Assembly: GCF_902459465.1 (NCBI RefSeq)
Contig: NC_047078.1
Coordinates: 1,284,691 to 1,348,690, forward strand
Origin: Asterias rubens
Taxonomy: Eukaryota > Echinodermata > Asteroidea > Forcipulatida > Asteriidae
Direction of reading: 5' to 3'
DNA: 64,000 nt
Positions 23,099 to 35,816 of the stretch are shown here, in pieces (position 1 is the stretch's first letter; every line of letters starts with the position of its first letter). Under the pieces are notes generated by a model, which worked only from the letters and a program-made list of their open reading frames with translations, was not told the DNA's origin and did no database searches. The translations under genes were made by a program, and so were the position numbers.

Positions 23099-26000
23099 CT
23101 AGAAAGAGTTGTTCAGCCACACTGGGTGTTTGGCATCTCCGAGGATCTGAAGATTAGGGATATGTTTCTTCTTCCGGCCTGTGATTGTTCGCGTTGTATC
23201 CGTTGGTGCACCCCCATCAAAATGGTCAACCTACAGAGACCGAGTGAAAGATAAAAAGGGGCTTGAAAGAAGACTATTAGAAGCATGCAGATTGGTTATA
23301 ACTGCGCCCTTATTATTTAAAACGCATTCAAAACCTATGGAGACCAATTAATGATAGACAATAAAAGTGGTTTGAAACAAGACTAACAATCATGCAGAAT
23401 GGTTTAAACTACGCCCTTTAATTGAACATAACTTTAATGAACGGGAAGTGATAACAGACCAAGATCAACAAGTTGCTTGAAAAAAAGTCAAAAGCATTTT
23501 GTGTAGGAGATTCTGTCCCCATATTAATAGCAAACTGTGTACCAAACTTCTTCTGATAGCGCCCTCTTTTGAATCACCCTCCTCCAAATGTTAATTTCCC
23601 ATAATGTGAAAAGAGGGGCGGGGGGGGGGCAAAATCTCTGGAGGATAGATTTCCCTACGACAACGTATTGTCACACTAAACCCTTACAAATTTAAAACGT
23701 ATCAAAGCGCATACAAAAAATGAAAACAGAAATACTTCAACAAAATGGATCATAGATGCACTGTGCATGAATGCCTACCTGTAATGTAGTCTTTGGTGCA
23801 CTAGCCACGTGACGTCTTCTTGGTCTACGTGGTGATGACGTCTTGCCCACTTGGACTGAATCTCCAGGCTGTGGATCACTCAGAGTGAAACCTTCATCTG
23901 ATATCAAATAGATACACTAGTTAGATCTTAACAAGTCTCTTTCAATGCTTAGCGTTTATAGATGGATTGCATATGACGTCATTGACCGCCATGCATTAAG
24001 TTCATTCTCTTCTGCTCTCACTTTTGACTTTGCTACTTCCATTGCATTCAGTACTTTTGCAGTAAGTTTTGTGTGAATATGGATGGGCGTTTTATAAGGC
24101 TTCATTATTAGCCTTCATTATGCAGAGCCCGAATCTACAGGTAAACAGGTAAACAGGTAAAATGTTTTTGATAACATACAATATAAAAGTGCACGTGTAC
24201 GCAGCGGCGCACAATCAAGGTCCAATGATAATAGCCTTTACCGCGTGCAAGTTTCATTATCACAAAAATTGGCACTGAGTTTCCCATTGCATTCGATATT
24301 CGCAGGACTGTAATGAAAAACGCTAGTCAACATTCTGACTCGGCTTGTAAATAATAATATTATACAGCTAAAAAATGTTCGACATTCAAACAAGGAAAGT
24401 TTGCTTTACAAAAAAAAAAAAAAAAAAAAACGGTGGTGCCCCTCCCCCAGAACCACATGCCTTTATTTTAGATTCTGAATGATTATAATTTACCTGAACT
24501 AGTTTTAAGAAATTTGTCTTGTTTCGGTTCTGAAGTCAAACTTTTAGAAAAGTACAAAGTATGCAAGTCAGATACCGAACCGATTGGGATGGGCGTGGCT
24601 TGCATCTTTCGACTGGCAGTGTTTGGTGATGATGGGTGTATTACGATGGGGGTGGGTGGCGTCACATACATACCAATTCCAATGGGAACAATCTTCCGTC
24701 TGCGAGGCACATACGAGAATGGGTTCTTAGTGGTCATTAGAGTTGTGTGCTGTAAAAAGAGAAAACAATCCAGTAAAACAACGTGACTTTAAGGAGAGGA
24801 GACATCTCTGCCCTAGATAATACTAGCGGGTTGAGTGTGTTCGAATCGCAAGTTTAAGGCTCTTGATCTCTGCCAGTATATATTTTTTTGAAAACGATCG
24901 TTTTCGGTGTTGCGGGAGATTCTGCTCCTCGGAGATTTTGCCCTCCCATTTATTAGTCGAACCTTCTACAAATTGCTGATAGCGCCCTCTTTCGGAAAGT
25001 CCTCTTTCAGCCCATGTTGAATTTCTCATTAAATTAGGGCCCGGGCAGAATCTCCGGCCACCTTTGGGGGAGGGGGGGGGGGGCAGATTTTTCTGACACC
25101 GGAGCCGCCGCCTAAAGCCTCGGTCTCGAAAATGTGTTTTTATCGTTTCATTATGATTTTAACGACACTACACCTGGGCCCAATTTCATAGCGCTGCTAA
25201 GCACGAAAATTTGCTTAGCATGCAATTTCTCCCTTGATAAAAACAGGAATGCCAACTAAATTTCCCCGTGACTTTCAGGACAAGCATACAGCAGCTGAAT
25301 ACCAGTAAGAAGCAACATACAACAAATGGAAATTTGGTTGGTAATCCTGTTTTTATCATAGAAGAAGTTTCATGCTAAGCACATTTTTGTGCTTAGCAGC
25401 TCTATGGAATCGGGCAGATGAGGAATGCTAGTGCCTAAGATTTGGACGAAGAAACAAGTTGATTTAACAGGTATACGTTTAAAACTAGTTTTATTTATTT
25501 GACACCAGGGTAAGGATCGTTACAAACCTGTTGACTTGCGGGTAAAAGTCGCTCTGTGTCAGGGTCAGGCTCGGGTGTAGTCGGCACTTCATGAAAACAA
25601 AAAGAAGACGAGTGTCATTGAAGGATCGTTTTATAAAATGTCTTATGTCAAGGTCAGACTCGGGAGTAGTCGGCACTTCATGGAAACAAAAAGAAGACGA
25701 GTGTCATTGAAGGATCGTTTTATAAAATGTCTTATGTCAAGGTCAGACTCGGGAGTAGTCGGCACTTCATGAAAACAAAAAGAAGACGAGTGTCATTGAA
25801 GGATCGTTTTATTAAATGTCTTATGTCAAGGTCAGGCTCGGGAGTAGTCAGCACTTCATGAAAACAAAAAGAAGACGAGTGTCATTGAAGGATCGTTTTA
25901 TTTAAATGTCTTATGTCAAGGTCAGACTCGGGAGTAGTCAGCACTTCATGGAAACAAAAAGAAGACGAGTGTCATTGAAGGATCGTTTTATAAAATGTCT

Positions 26001-29000
26001 TATGTCAAGGCTTGGGAGTAGTCAGCACTTCATGGAAACAAAAAGAAGACGAGTGTCATTGAAGGATCGTTTTGTTAAATGTCTTATGTCAAGGTCAGAC
26101 TCGGGAGTAGTCAGCACTTCATGGAAACAAAAAGAAGACGAGTGTCATTGAAGGATCGTTTTATTAAATGTCTTATGTCAAGGTCAGACTCGGGAGTAGT
26201 CAGCACTTCATGGAAACAAAAAGAAGACGAGTGTCATTGAAGGATCGTTTTATAAAATGTCTTATGTCAAGGTCAGACTCGGGAGTAGTCGGCACTTCAT
26301 GGAAACAAAAAGAAGACGAGTGTCATTGAAAGATCGTTTTATTTAAATGTCTTATGTCAAGGTCAGACTCGGGAGTAGTCAGCACTTCATGAAAACAAAA
26401 AGAAGACCCGAGTGTCATTGAAGGATCGTTTTATAAAATGTCTTATGTCAAGGTCAGACTCGGGAGTAGTCGGCACTTCATGGAAACAAAAAGAAAAAAG
26501 AGTGTCATTGAAGGATCGTTTTATAAAATGTCTTATGTCAAGGTCAGACTCGGGAGTAGTCAGCACTTCATGGAAACAAAAAGAAGACGAGTGTCATTGA
26601 AGGATCGTTTTATAAAATGTCTTATGTCAAGGTCAGACTCGGGAGTAGTCAGCACTTCATGGAAACAAAAAGAAGACGAGTGTCATTGAAGGATCGTTTT
26701 ATAAAATGTCTTATGTCAAGGTCAGACTCGGGAGTAGTCAGCACTTCATGAAAACAAAAAGAAGACGAGTGTCATTGAAGGATCGTTTTATAAAATGTCT
26801 TATGTCAAGGTCAGACTCGGGAGTAGTCGGCACTTCATGGAAACAAAAAGAAGACGAGTGTCATTGAAGGATCGTTTTATTAAATGTCTTATGTCAAGGT
26901 CAGACTCGGGAGTAGTCGGCACTTCATGGAAACAAAAAGAAGACGAGTGTCATTGAAGGATCGTTTTATTAAATGTCTTATGTGAAGGTCAGACTCGGGA
27001 GTAGTCGGCACTTCATGGAAACAAAAAGAAGACGAGTGTCATTGAAGGATCGTTTTATTAAATGTCTTATGTCAAGGTCAGACTCGGGAGTAGTCGGCAC
27101 TTCATGGAAACAAAAAGAAGACGAGTGTCATTGAAGGATCGTTTTATAAAATGTCTTATGTCAAGGTCAGACTCGGGAGTAGTCAGCACTTCATGGAAAC
27201 AAAAAGAAGACGAGTGTCATTGAAGGATCGTTTTATAAAATGTCTTATGTCAAGGTCAGACTCGGGAGTAGTCAGCACTTCATGGAAACAAAAAGAAGAC
27301 GAGTGTCATTGAAGGATCGTTTTATAAAATGTCTTATGTCAAGGTCAGACTCGGGAGTAGTCAGCACTTCATGAAAACAAAAAGAAGACGAGTGTCATTG
27401 AAGGATCGTTTTATAAAATGTCTTATGTCAAGGTCAGACTCGGGAGTAGTCGGCACTTCATGGAAACAAAAAGAAGACGAGTGTCATTGAAGGATCGTTT
27501 TATTAAATGTCTTATGTCAAGGTCAGACTCGGGAGTAGTCGGCACTTCATGGAAACAAAAAGAAGACGAGTGTCATTGAAGGATCGTTTTATAAAATGTC
27601 TTATGTCAAGGTCAGACTCGGGAGTAGTCGGCACTTCATGGAAACAAAAAGAAGACGAGTGTCATTGAAGGATCGTTTTATTAAATGTCTTATGTGAAGG
27701 TCAGACTCGGGAGTAGTCGGCACTTCATGGAAACAAAAAGAAGACGAGTGTCATTGAAGGATCGTTTTATTAAATGTCTTATGTCAAGGTCAGACTCGGG
27801 AGTAGTCGGCACTTCATGGAAACAAAAAGAAGACGAGTGTCATTGAAGGATCGTTTTATTAAATGTCTTATGTCAAGGTCAGGCTAGGGAGTTGTCAGCA
27901 CTTCATGGAAACAAAAAGAAGACGAGTGTCATTGAAGGATCGTTTTATTAAATGTCTTATGTCAAGGTCAGACTCGGGAGTAGTCGGCACTTCATGGAAA
28001 CAAAAAGAAGACGAGTGTCATTGAAGGATCGTTTTATTAAATGTCTTATGTCAAGGTCAGACTTGGGAGTAGTCGGCACTTCATGAAAACAAAAAGAAGA
28101 CCCGAGTGCCATTGAAGGATCGTTTTATAAAATTTCTTGTACGCTAAAGCCGGCACCGGTCCAACAATTAGTCTATTGCCTTATTGTTGTGTAGGCTACT
28201 GTTTTTAAATTAAACAGAACAAAGTTGTGAGAAATTTGGGATAAAGTGAATTTTTGTAATGAGTTATTGTTTATTATTATTGTCGAGTTATTGTTTAGTC
28301 TTTCAGTCAAGACTTCGAACGTGTCTCTTTTGCAGGCCGTGTGCGTGTATTAGACTTGGACACGATTTGTGCGCCTTGACTGAAGGCAAAAAAGGTCTAT
28401 GGTTGGCCTGTTCTTTTGTTGGTTAAGAGAGCTAAAAACAACGAATATCGGAATCTTTTATAGTTTTTAAGTGGATAAGTTACGGGATGGTACTGACAGC
28501 GAGGTTTAGCTGCACCTTACGCGAGTAATGCGTGGACGTGAACGTCAACAAATAAATTGTGTTGTTTCCGGGTGACGTCACCACGTTGGGCTTATTGCAT
28601 GCTCACGTATGACGTCTGCGCGCACGTACGTACCTGACGTGAAAAATAGTAACTTCACATAATGCTAAAAAAGGGAGATTTTAATAACACAATTTGCTGA
28701 CGTTCACATTCACATTCACGTTCACGTTCACGCGGAACGTGAAGCTAAACATCCCTAATTAAGAAAGGCAATAAGCCATGACTAAACTATTGGTACGGGA
28801 TTCTGAAGCGGGATTTGAACCCGGTTCCAGTGAGTTGAAGGTCACAATAAAGAACCACCTCGGGTATTCAAGCACACGACTTACCTATTCCAACAGCTGC
28901 AACCTTCTTGGCCGGGTTACATCCGAACCTCGTGGGCCTAGATCCTTCTGGTGAGGGCGGCATCGTTGGATAGTGCGTCCTCATTGATGACTCCATACAA

Positions 29001-30043
29001 TGAGCAGCGCCATCACCGGCAGTTTGGGACACCATTGTCTTTACTGTGCATACTGGCTGATTGTGTTTATAGGCAATGGTTTAAATAAATGAAATTAATA
29101 AATTAATGGTATGGTTGAGTTGCTTGGGTGTTTTCTTTTTTGTTTTTGTTTTACGGGGGGGGGGGGTAGGTGTTTGGGGGTTGTTCGGGGTGTTTGTTTG
29201 TTTGTTTGTTTGTTTGTTTGTCTGTTTGTTTATTTATTTGCGGTTAGAAACGTAGTATTAAGCGCGGTATAAATTTGTATTATTGTTATTATTATTTGGG
29301 TGTTTGCTTGCTTGTTTGTAGATTTTTGATTGTGTGTTTGGGTTATTGGTTTTTTGTCGGTTGTCTTCTTTTTTGTTGCGTAGGTTTCGAGACATATTTT
29401 ACAAAGGTTCGTCCAAATCGTGGTGTGGATTGTAAATTCTATTGCATCTTGAATTTTATTAAACTTCTTGTTTATACCGTAAAACATCATGTGTTGTATT
29501 GAATAAACTACCAGACCAATCGTTGTGCAAATAGTGAGAAGATCAAGTTGCATTGAACTGACTAGAAATGAGATAAGAACGATCCCACAATCATGCGCTT
29601 ACTCTCGTCTGAACGTAGACTTGACTCAAGTCCCAATCCCGGGCCATCGCTAGAAAACTACTCTGCATTCCCCCAAACCTTTCGCAGGACCACTAATAGC
29701 TATATTGACTGCGGGTATGCTTAGGGACCTCTCGCATGAGAACGGGACTTGAATCAAGTCTAGTCTAAACGGGGTAGGAATCACTGACCTCATTTGAGAG
29801 TCTTCGCAGGTGAGCCAGGTGAGATGGATGCGGGTTATTCTTGCGGTTATCGTGGATAGGGAGAGGCGATCGTCCAGTCTGGCCCACGGTTGGTTTCTTA
29901 GTGAAGTCTGTAGCATAGTTACTGACGTTTGGGTGCCAGTCTGGATTCACGTCGCCAAGAACTCTGTCATAAAGAACGAATATTAATGGAAGAGTTGCTG
30001 TGACGTTTATAGGTGGCAGCAGACTTAGGCCGTCGAAAGCCAT
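23099..30043 (-). CDS. Unrecognised basic Pro/Ser/Thr-rich protein, 6 exons
   Basis: Exons in transcript order: 30043-29789, 29056-28885, 25586-25528, 24749-24494, 23897-23779, 23230-23099. All junctions are GT-AG and phases chain without a stop: 993 nt, 330 residues. The protein opens MAFDGLSLLPPINVTATLPL and contains RPTRFGCNPAKKVAAVG, KNPFSYVPRRRKIVPIGIG, TPPTPIVIHPSSP, SSPRRPRRRHVAS and a C-terminal HIPNLQILGDAKHPVWLNNS. There is no signal peptide, membrane helix or enzyme motif that I recognise. Short Pro-rich basic proteins of this kind occur among cilium and sperm microtubule-inner proteins, which is only an analogy. Least certain is the join of exon 1 to exon 2: an alternative start is the ATG at 29035, which has an in-frame stop upstream and would give 238 residues. 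Exon 3 is 59 nt with a weak donor (GTTTGT), supported by phase on both sides. Confidence 0.75.
25185..25418. mobile_element. GGGCCCAATTTCATA-family fold-back MITE
   Basis: GGGCCCAATTTCATAGCGCT to CAGCTCTATGGAATCGGGC, with the usual interior complement (AATGCCAACTAAATTTCC / GGAAATTTGGTTGGTAATCC). It lies in intron 3 of the minus-strand gene, about 110 bp from exon 3. Confidence 0.8.
25563..28139. repeat. 89-bp minisatellite, about 29 copies, derived from a splice acceptor
   Basis: The unit is 89 bp, starting GGTCAGACTCGGGAGTAGTC on + and containing CGAGTGTCATTGAAGGATCG. Copies differ by a few substitutions (AGTCGGC/AGTCAGC, ATAAAATG/ATTAAATG) and rare 1-2 bp indels. On the minus strand each unit reads pyrimidine tract, CCATGAAG, then TGCCGACTACTCCCGAGTCT. 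The exon at 25586-25528 begins TGCCGACTACACCCGAGCCT after the same ATGAAG acceptor, so the exon sits inside the first, slightly diverged unit. Because 89 is not a multiple of 3, apparent + strand ORFs through the array are artefacts. Confidence 0.95.
28485..28747. mobile_element. Fold-back MITE rich in ACGTTCACGTTCA, copy 1
   Basis: GAGGTTTAGCTGCACCTTAC on the left pairs with CGTGAAGCTAAACATCCCT on the right. GGACGTGAACGTCA and its complement repeats (TTCACATTCACGTTCACG) form the inner arms. The second copy is at 50060-50283. Confidence 0.7.
28790..28862 (-). mobile_element. Degenerate tRNA-like fragment
   Basis: GGGATTTGAACCCGGTTCC is a B-box-like run on the minus strand. The rest does not fold into a recognisable tRNA, so this is a SINE relic at best. 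Confidence 0.3.
29150..29240. repeat. G run and (GTTT)n microsatellite
   Basis: A G run at about 29155-29166 is followed by GTTTGTTTGTTT repeats to about 29236. It lies in intron 1 of the minus-strand gene. Confidence 0.7.
29612..29770. mobile_element. Fold-back MITE beside exon 1 of the minus-strand gene
   Basis: GTAGACTTGACTCAAGTCCC on the left pairs with GGGACTTGAATCAAGTCTAG on the right. It ends about 20 bp inside the intron from the exon 1 donor. Confidence 0.55.
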
Positions 30044-30511
30044 TGGAAGTGCGCTCGCTCAGATCAAAACAAAAATAGATATCTGCTTGGCATCTTTCTA
30101 TGTGGTTTGGGAAGAGTAACATTTCCTTTGGATCAATTTCTTTGTTGAACCTGAAATTACTGTTAAAGTTTTGTGATGACGAATCTCGGATTATGTAGTA
30201 TCATGGATCGTAACTGTGAAGAGTCTATGAATATAGAAACTTGAATAACTTTTTTTTAACACTGAAAATGGCCGTCGAAAGCCATTGGAAGTGCGCTCGC
30301 TCAGATCAAAACAAAAGTAGATATCTGCTTGGCATCTTTCTATGTGGTTTGGGAAGAGTAACATTTCCTTTGGATCAATTTCTTTGTTGAACCTGAAATT
30401 ACTGTTAAAGTTTTGTGATGATGAATCTCAGATTATGTAGTATCATGGATCGTAACTGTGAAGAGTCTATGAATATAGAAACTTGAATAACTTTTTTTTA
30501 ACACTGAAAAT
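30028..30511. repeat. 242-bp tandem duplication covering the minus-strand gene's start
   Basis: 30028-30269 and 30270-30511 are direct copies with a handful of differences (AAAAATAG/AAAAGTAG, GACGAATCTCGG/GATGAATCTCAG). In gene orientation each copy holds the 5' flank, the ATG and the first four or five codons (MAFDG). The distal copy's ATG at 30285 closes after 9 codons; the proximal copy continues into exon 1. Confidence 0.9.
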
Positions 30512-33500
30512 AAAAAATAAAAAACATTTTGGAAAATCCGATTGTGCAAACCTTCTTCTTGTGTTGATTGCAATTGAGTGTGCCGTCGCTGTGGCGGCTG
30601 CCATCTTGTTCCACTGGGCTTTAATACCAACCTGTGCTCATTCCATGTACCCGCAAAGTGAAACTTTACTCAACTGTTTGTTGCTTGGTTTGATACCCTC
30701 ATGCTGAAACTAGCTATCACCATAACAGACAACCATGCCCCTCTCTTGATTTCGCAACGCGTAAACCTCAACGCGCGCGTACGTCTTTGTGACGTATAAT
30801 AAGGATGACACTTAATAAAAATACGTCACAATCTACTTTGGCCCTTTTCGAACCCACAGCTTCGGCTTTGGATTCGGCTTCAGGCTCCGTTCTCTCGTCT
30901 GAAGCCCTGAGTGCGTACGCAAAGCACGCGCAAGTGTCAAAACAACTGCGGGGTCAAGCCCACACGGTTACGACATTTGTAGTTCATTCCCTTAGTTTGT
31001 CCTTAGGTGTCCCTAGTTGTCTTTGTTGTGAAGCTGAACTTTCCCATGTTAATTTCATTAAAAAAGCTGGTATCCCCGTAGGTATAGGTAAAGCCTTGTG
31101 CAACCAACCCGCCAGGGAGACTATACGTCAGCACGGCTCAATCATAATAAAATACAATGAGCATCATTGAAAGAGGGGCTTCAATGTCAAATTGAATTTT
31201 GTGATGATGCACTCATTTTTGAGAAGAAAAATCTCATCAAACTGAGGGACAAATATTACAGGTCTTCAACGTCACGTTAAGATTGCGTAATGCCATTTTA
31301 TTCGAGGCTTTCTGAGATCTCACGAACCATTGTAGGCACATTTTTGAAATACTGAAACCAGAAGATTCGGTTTGGATTTGAAAACAATGGTACATAATTA
31401 CGGAATGTCTCGTGCTGCTCATACGAAATTGTTGTTTCTGCGTCAAAGAACTTGAAATGAATAACAATAATTTGAGGCTTACACTAATTAGTTACGTTTT
31501 CTCCCTCGTCCCATCCTTGAATGTTTAATTCTTTGTGATGCAAAACATCTTTTGGTCAAAGCACCAACCTCTTTCTCACATCCTCCTCTGTCTCATTTTA
31601 TCATTGTTCATTATCTTGTTTTTTTCTTCTTCCAAGTGCTTTCTGCCTCTCCTTTTTCATATCTTTCCGTCTTGGCTGCTTATTGTCAAAACCGTTTACC
31701 CGTTTATGTGTGATGTGATGTCATCATAATACCCTTCAAGAAATACTAGTCTGCTAAAAGGTCAATACATCAGGCACTTTTGGTAATGTTGTCAAAGACC
31801 AGTCTTCTCACTAGGTGTATCTCAACGTATGCATTTTGAACTCACTTGGTCATGGAAGTTGCGATATTGGATTGCCGCATCCAATTAGCGTTCCGCCCCC
31901 CCCCCCCCCCAACCGCCTCCCGGCGGCCTCCATTTACCCCCCACCACGCCTCCCGCCTCGCCCACACACCTCGCCCCATACGCTCAAGTAACGAAACTCT
32001 TCATTAAGCTATGCGATTTGAAACGATTCTTTGATTACTATTAATGTTGGAGAGCTACAGGAACTGTGAGTTGGAAAATACTGAGTCTTAAAGGCAAAGT
32101 ATATTCAGGTATTTTTACCGTTCTATTTAAACCCTTAGAATTCAAGAAAAACAACATGTTGAGACATTTCATATGGTTAAAGCTTTTTGAGATATCTTCG
32201 AAAAAAAATTGACCGGTTACAACCACGCAGAAAGAATACATCGTTACTGGAATAAAACAGTTGAGAAACGTTCATGCACGACAAATTTCCAGATAATAGA
32301 TAAACAAATTAAAAAAAATGTTTTTGACTTCTATTTTCTACTAACTCAGGCCGAAACAAATGCTTAAACATTACTACTGCCGGTAGTGTGATAAACAACA
32401 TTCACAAAACTACTGCTTAAAAGTCAACCTGTGTCACTTAATATAATAAACCATTAATTTGCTTTTACATTTTTTTTTACACAGCTAATTTAAAACTAAA
32501 AAAACCAAGGGAAGTTTTGAATTTGCACGTTACGAAAAAAAAGCCCCTCCAAAAAAGCAATATAGTTTGTTTATCGATACCATTAAAGTGGCTTGCTATG
32601 TACTGTAAAGCCAACACAAAAGGATTAACGTAATTGCACTACACAGATCGTGCCCCAGATCCCAAGCTGACCTAAATCTTAATTTAATTAGTTACTTTAA
32701 ACTGACAAAGGGTCTTGCGTCAGCACCGTGATGAATTGATGCCTTTTAAAATCTTTAAATCACTGTTAACCCTGGATCTCTCTTAGCGTACAGGAGTTCG
32801 GCTTTCCGTTTTTGTTTTTTAAATTTATTTATACTGTTTTAATAATTTTGATTGAAAAATCATCCAAGGCGAGTCGAGTATAGTCACGAATCTAGAGTTT
32901 AGAGTATTTTCTCTGACTTAAACTACAATATCCAAAAAGAAAGTAAACACACATTATGGGGGGGGGGGGGGTGGGGTGGGAGTATATACACCATGTCAAA
33001 TATCGATCACCAAAATTACCATGGCCCAGTTTTATAGAGCTGCTTATTCAGGGCTTGACTTCTGCTTAAAGCCCTTTCTGCTCAGCAAAAATAAGCAGGG
33101 TACCAGTCACAAATTGTACATAACATCTTGTTGTTGTAATTGGCTTCTTTTTGTGATAAACACAGTTAGGCCCTGTATGAGGAATCCATTTTACAATTCT
33201 GAGGAACTGAAAATAACCTCGATGACCACTCAATTAATGTTTCATTCATTCCATACGAAATGATTTGTCATGCTGGAAATTGAAACTCAAGCACGTTCTT
33301 TGAACGATTTCATGGTAACGCAAGTTTGCAAACAAGTTAGCAGGACAATATATTATTTGCCATTAAAACTTCGACCGTTCGGTAAAAAATGGCATGATTC
33401 AATTTCTGTGAATTCACTGTTAGAGCAGTCGTTTCAGAACAATACAAAACACAGAGTTTAAAACTCTAATGGTGAACTAGTAAAACATATCAGGACTAAA

Positions 33501-33600
33501 AAGAAGTCACTCTCGAAATATTCAGATGCTTTCAACGTTGGCCTTGATTCAGCCTTATTATAACGGAATGAAATCTGAGTGAAGTGCTTTACGTATAAAC
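30512..33600. other. Intergenic region without a supported gene
   Basis: Holds a GCTGCCATCTTGTTCC YY1-like site near 30598, a CTTCGGCTTTGGATTCGGCT stretch near 30862, a fragment of repeat D (about 31760-31870), C runs near 31898 and a G run near 32957. Open frames such as 30805-31167 lack splice sites or family resemblance. Confidence 0.5.
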
Positions 33601-33619
33601 TCCCCAAGTCACGTACGTT

Positions 33620-33960
33620 CAGGGCCCAATTTCATAGACTTGCTGCACAAAAAGTAGCTATTATAAGCACAAAATTAACCTCATCAGAAGCAGAAGGTAA
33701 ACATAGTGAAACAATAATATAGACAAAAATAGAACCCAAGAAAGAAAACTGCCCAAAATCCTTCAAGGATAGCACAAACAAGCCAATAATACCCAGACCA
33801 CATTTCCATTTGTTGCATATTGCTTGTTACAAGTATTCAGCTGTTGTTTGCTCATCCTGAAAATCACGTGGAAATTTGGTTGGTAGCCTTTTTTGATTAA
33901 GGCAACAAATGTCATGCTAAGCAAATATCTGTGCTTAGCACCTCTATGAAATTGGGCCCT
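33620..33960. mobile_element. GGGCCCAATTTCATA-family element with divergent left half
   Basis: GGGCCCAATTTCATAGACTT at 33622 and CTCTATGAAATTGGGCCC ending at about 33958 are intact ends. The right arm is normal (GGAAATTTGGTTGGTAGCC), but most of the left arm is replaced by other A-rich sequence. Confidence 0.65.
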
Positions 33961-35800
33961 GATGTCAGCAAACGAGGGGCGGTGAGATGTGCCCCAATCC
34001 TGACCAAACATTTGAGTTAGAGTAGACGATGGATTCGAAATACGAAGTCTAGAATCTTGTTAATTGGGAAGATCACAAGGACAGTGGTATCTTGTTGTTT
34101 GCTTCTGAGAAACCGATGACTTATAAACGTCTTAATGAGCTTGAGGCCTTCCCAACAAAGCATCTTCAACTAATGAGCCGGCAACGTCTTAATTGCATGG
34201 GTTGCCAAGGGGAACACGAGTCTATGATTGGGGCATGGCATACGATGCCATTTACAGTCAACCAGTTCCAGGCTGGTGGTGTCTCCATTCTACAATTCCG
34301 GCCATACAAACAATCGTTGCCCCCCCCCTGCCACCTTTCAATGTTGGCTCCGATTGCCGGTCTTCTGGGTTTACAGTCAACGTCGAGTGTGGGGGGGGGG
34401 GGGGGACGAGGGCGGGGAGACAATGTTTATTGTCAGTTGGAAGTGGCCAGGGAATGGTTTTATATAACGTTATATGAATGGGTGGCCCATCATTTTGACC
34501 GGGATGTGGCTATTAGCAAGCTGACAGGGTGTTCCAGGCAATCTCTAATAATGAGAGAAATCGTTCACACATTCGTCTGTTCAGAACTATAAGGTCAATA
34601 CATATAGTTAAATATGGATTTTGCACACTGTGGAGCCACTGCTCTGGGTGAATTGGGTTTATTGACCAAGACTGGATATCGAAGTAATTTTCTGACAGAA
34701 AAGAAACACTTTGTAATAAAACTAACTTAGTAACACGTTCTTTTTTCTTAAAATGCATTTTATACTTTTGATACCGGTATTATGTCAAAGTCCTCATTTG
34801 ACATTCATTGCACAAGATTCTATAAAACTCAAATGATGGGAACCTGGAGACTGTTTGCGTTATTTGCACCACGTACAACTAATAAATCGTAGTTATTGTA
34901 TAATATTGTAAAATATAACGTTACTATTTATTGAAGTGGTTAATTTCATTATGTATTTAATAGTATGTAGTATTTGGTTACGCTTCATTTGATGTGATTT
35001 TTCGTCTTATTAATAATAAGAAAATATTTATAGAGTGCCTTATATTCAAGGGCCTCAACGCGCATCACCAAAAGCAAATTGAAAGTCTTAGGTAGCAGCC
35101 AAAGTTAAGTCACAAATAGAGACAAGTTATTTAAAAGCGAAGTAAAAAACACTAAAAGCCTAAAACTAAAGTACTAGTGTTAGTGTTTATTTTGAATATC
35201 CACCATCGTTGCTTAAACAATCCAACCTCCATCAGCACATCATAAGACTTAAGACATAAGAAATACTATATAATACATAAAAAATAAGATATAAGAAACG
35301 TTATTACTCCCCCCCCCCCAAAAAAAAAAAAAGAAAAAGAAGAAAAGAAATGACATTGCTACAAAAGGCACAAAAGTTACAAATGTTGCACACACGCAGT
35401 CAGGCCATGTATAAATCAAGATGTAATGAATTGTTTATATTATTCAAAATATTATGCAAATTCTGTGACCCAGCACATCATGATGTCATATCAGTTTCCG
35501 ACGGCAGAAAATAATTAATTACACCTAATTTATTACAGAACACTCTATGATAAATCTGTATTGTTTTACAACCTGTCAGTGCAGTGCAATGCTATAGGCT
35601 CAGTTTATCAACCATGCATGCGCACCACAGCCTTCCAATCTCGCACTTCACTATCTCTCCCTATATCGGGGCAAACATGTCACATGACAACAAAACTGAT
35701 TAGTTGCCATGGGAATACTCAGAACTCGCATTTTGATGAAAAAAAACACAATCCGCGCACTAGATGCACGCACGTAAAACAGTCACGAAAAATCGGAGCA
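33961..35800. other. Intergenic region upstream of PDE9A
   Basis: Unique and low-complexity sequence. A SINE/LINE tail in minus orientation is likely at 35010-35100 (TTATTAATAATAAG then TTATAGAGTGCCTTATATTC). A frame open from 34092 to 34592 crosses a G16 run and has no splice context, so it is not called as a gene. Confidence 0.4.
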
Positions 35801-35816
35801 TGATGTAAGTTGATGA

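Noticed and set aside
25563-28139. Array considered as a CRISPR locus or as a repeat protein gene
   Set aside because: Units are 89 bp with no unique spacers, and 89 is not a multiple of 3, so all frames break or shift; the host is eukaryotic.
30805-31167. 121-codon + strand frame
   Set aside because: It is built on a TCGGCTTTGGATTCGGCT-type low-complexity stretch that looks like mobile-element sequence; no gene support.
34092-34592. 166-codon + strand frame
   Set aside because: It runs through a G16 tract, several frames are open at once, and there is no family resemblance or splice context.
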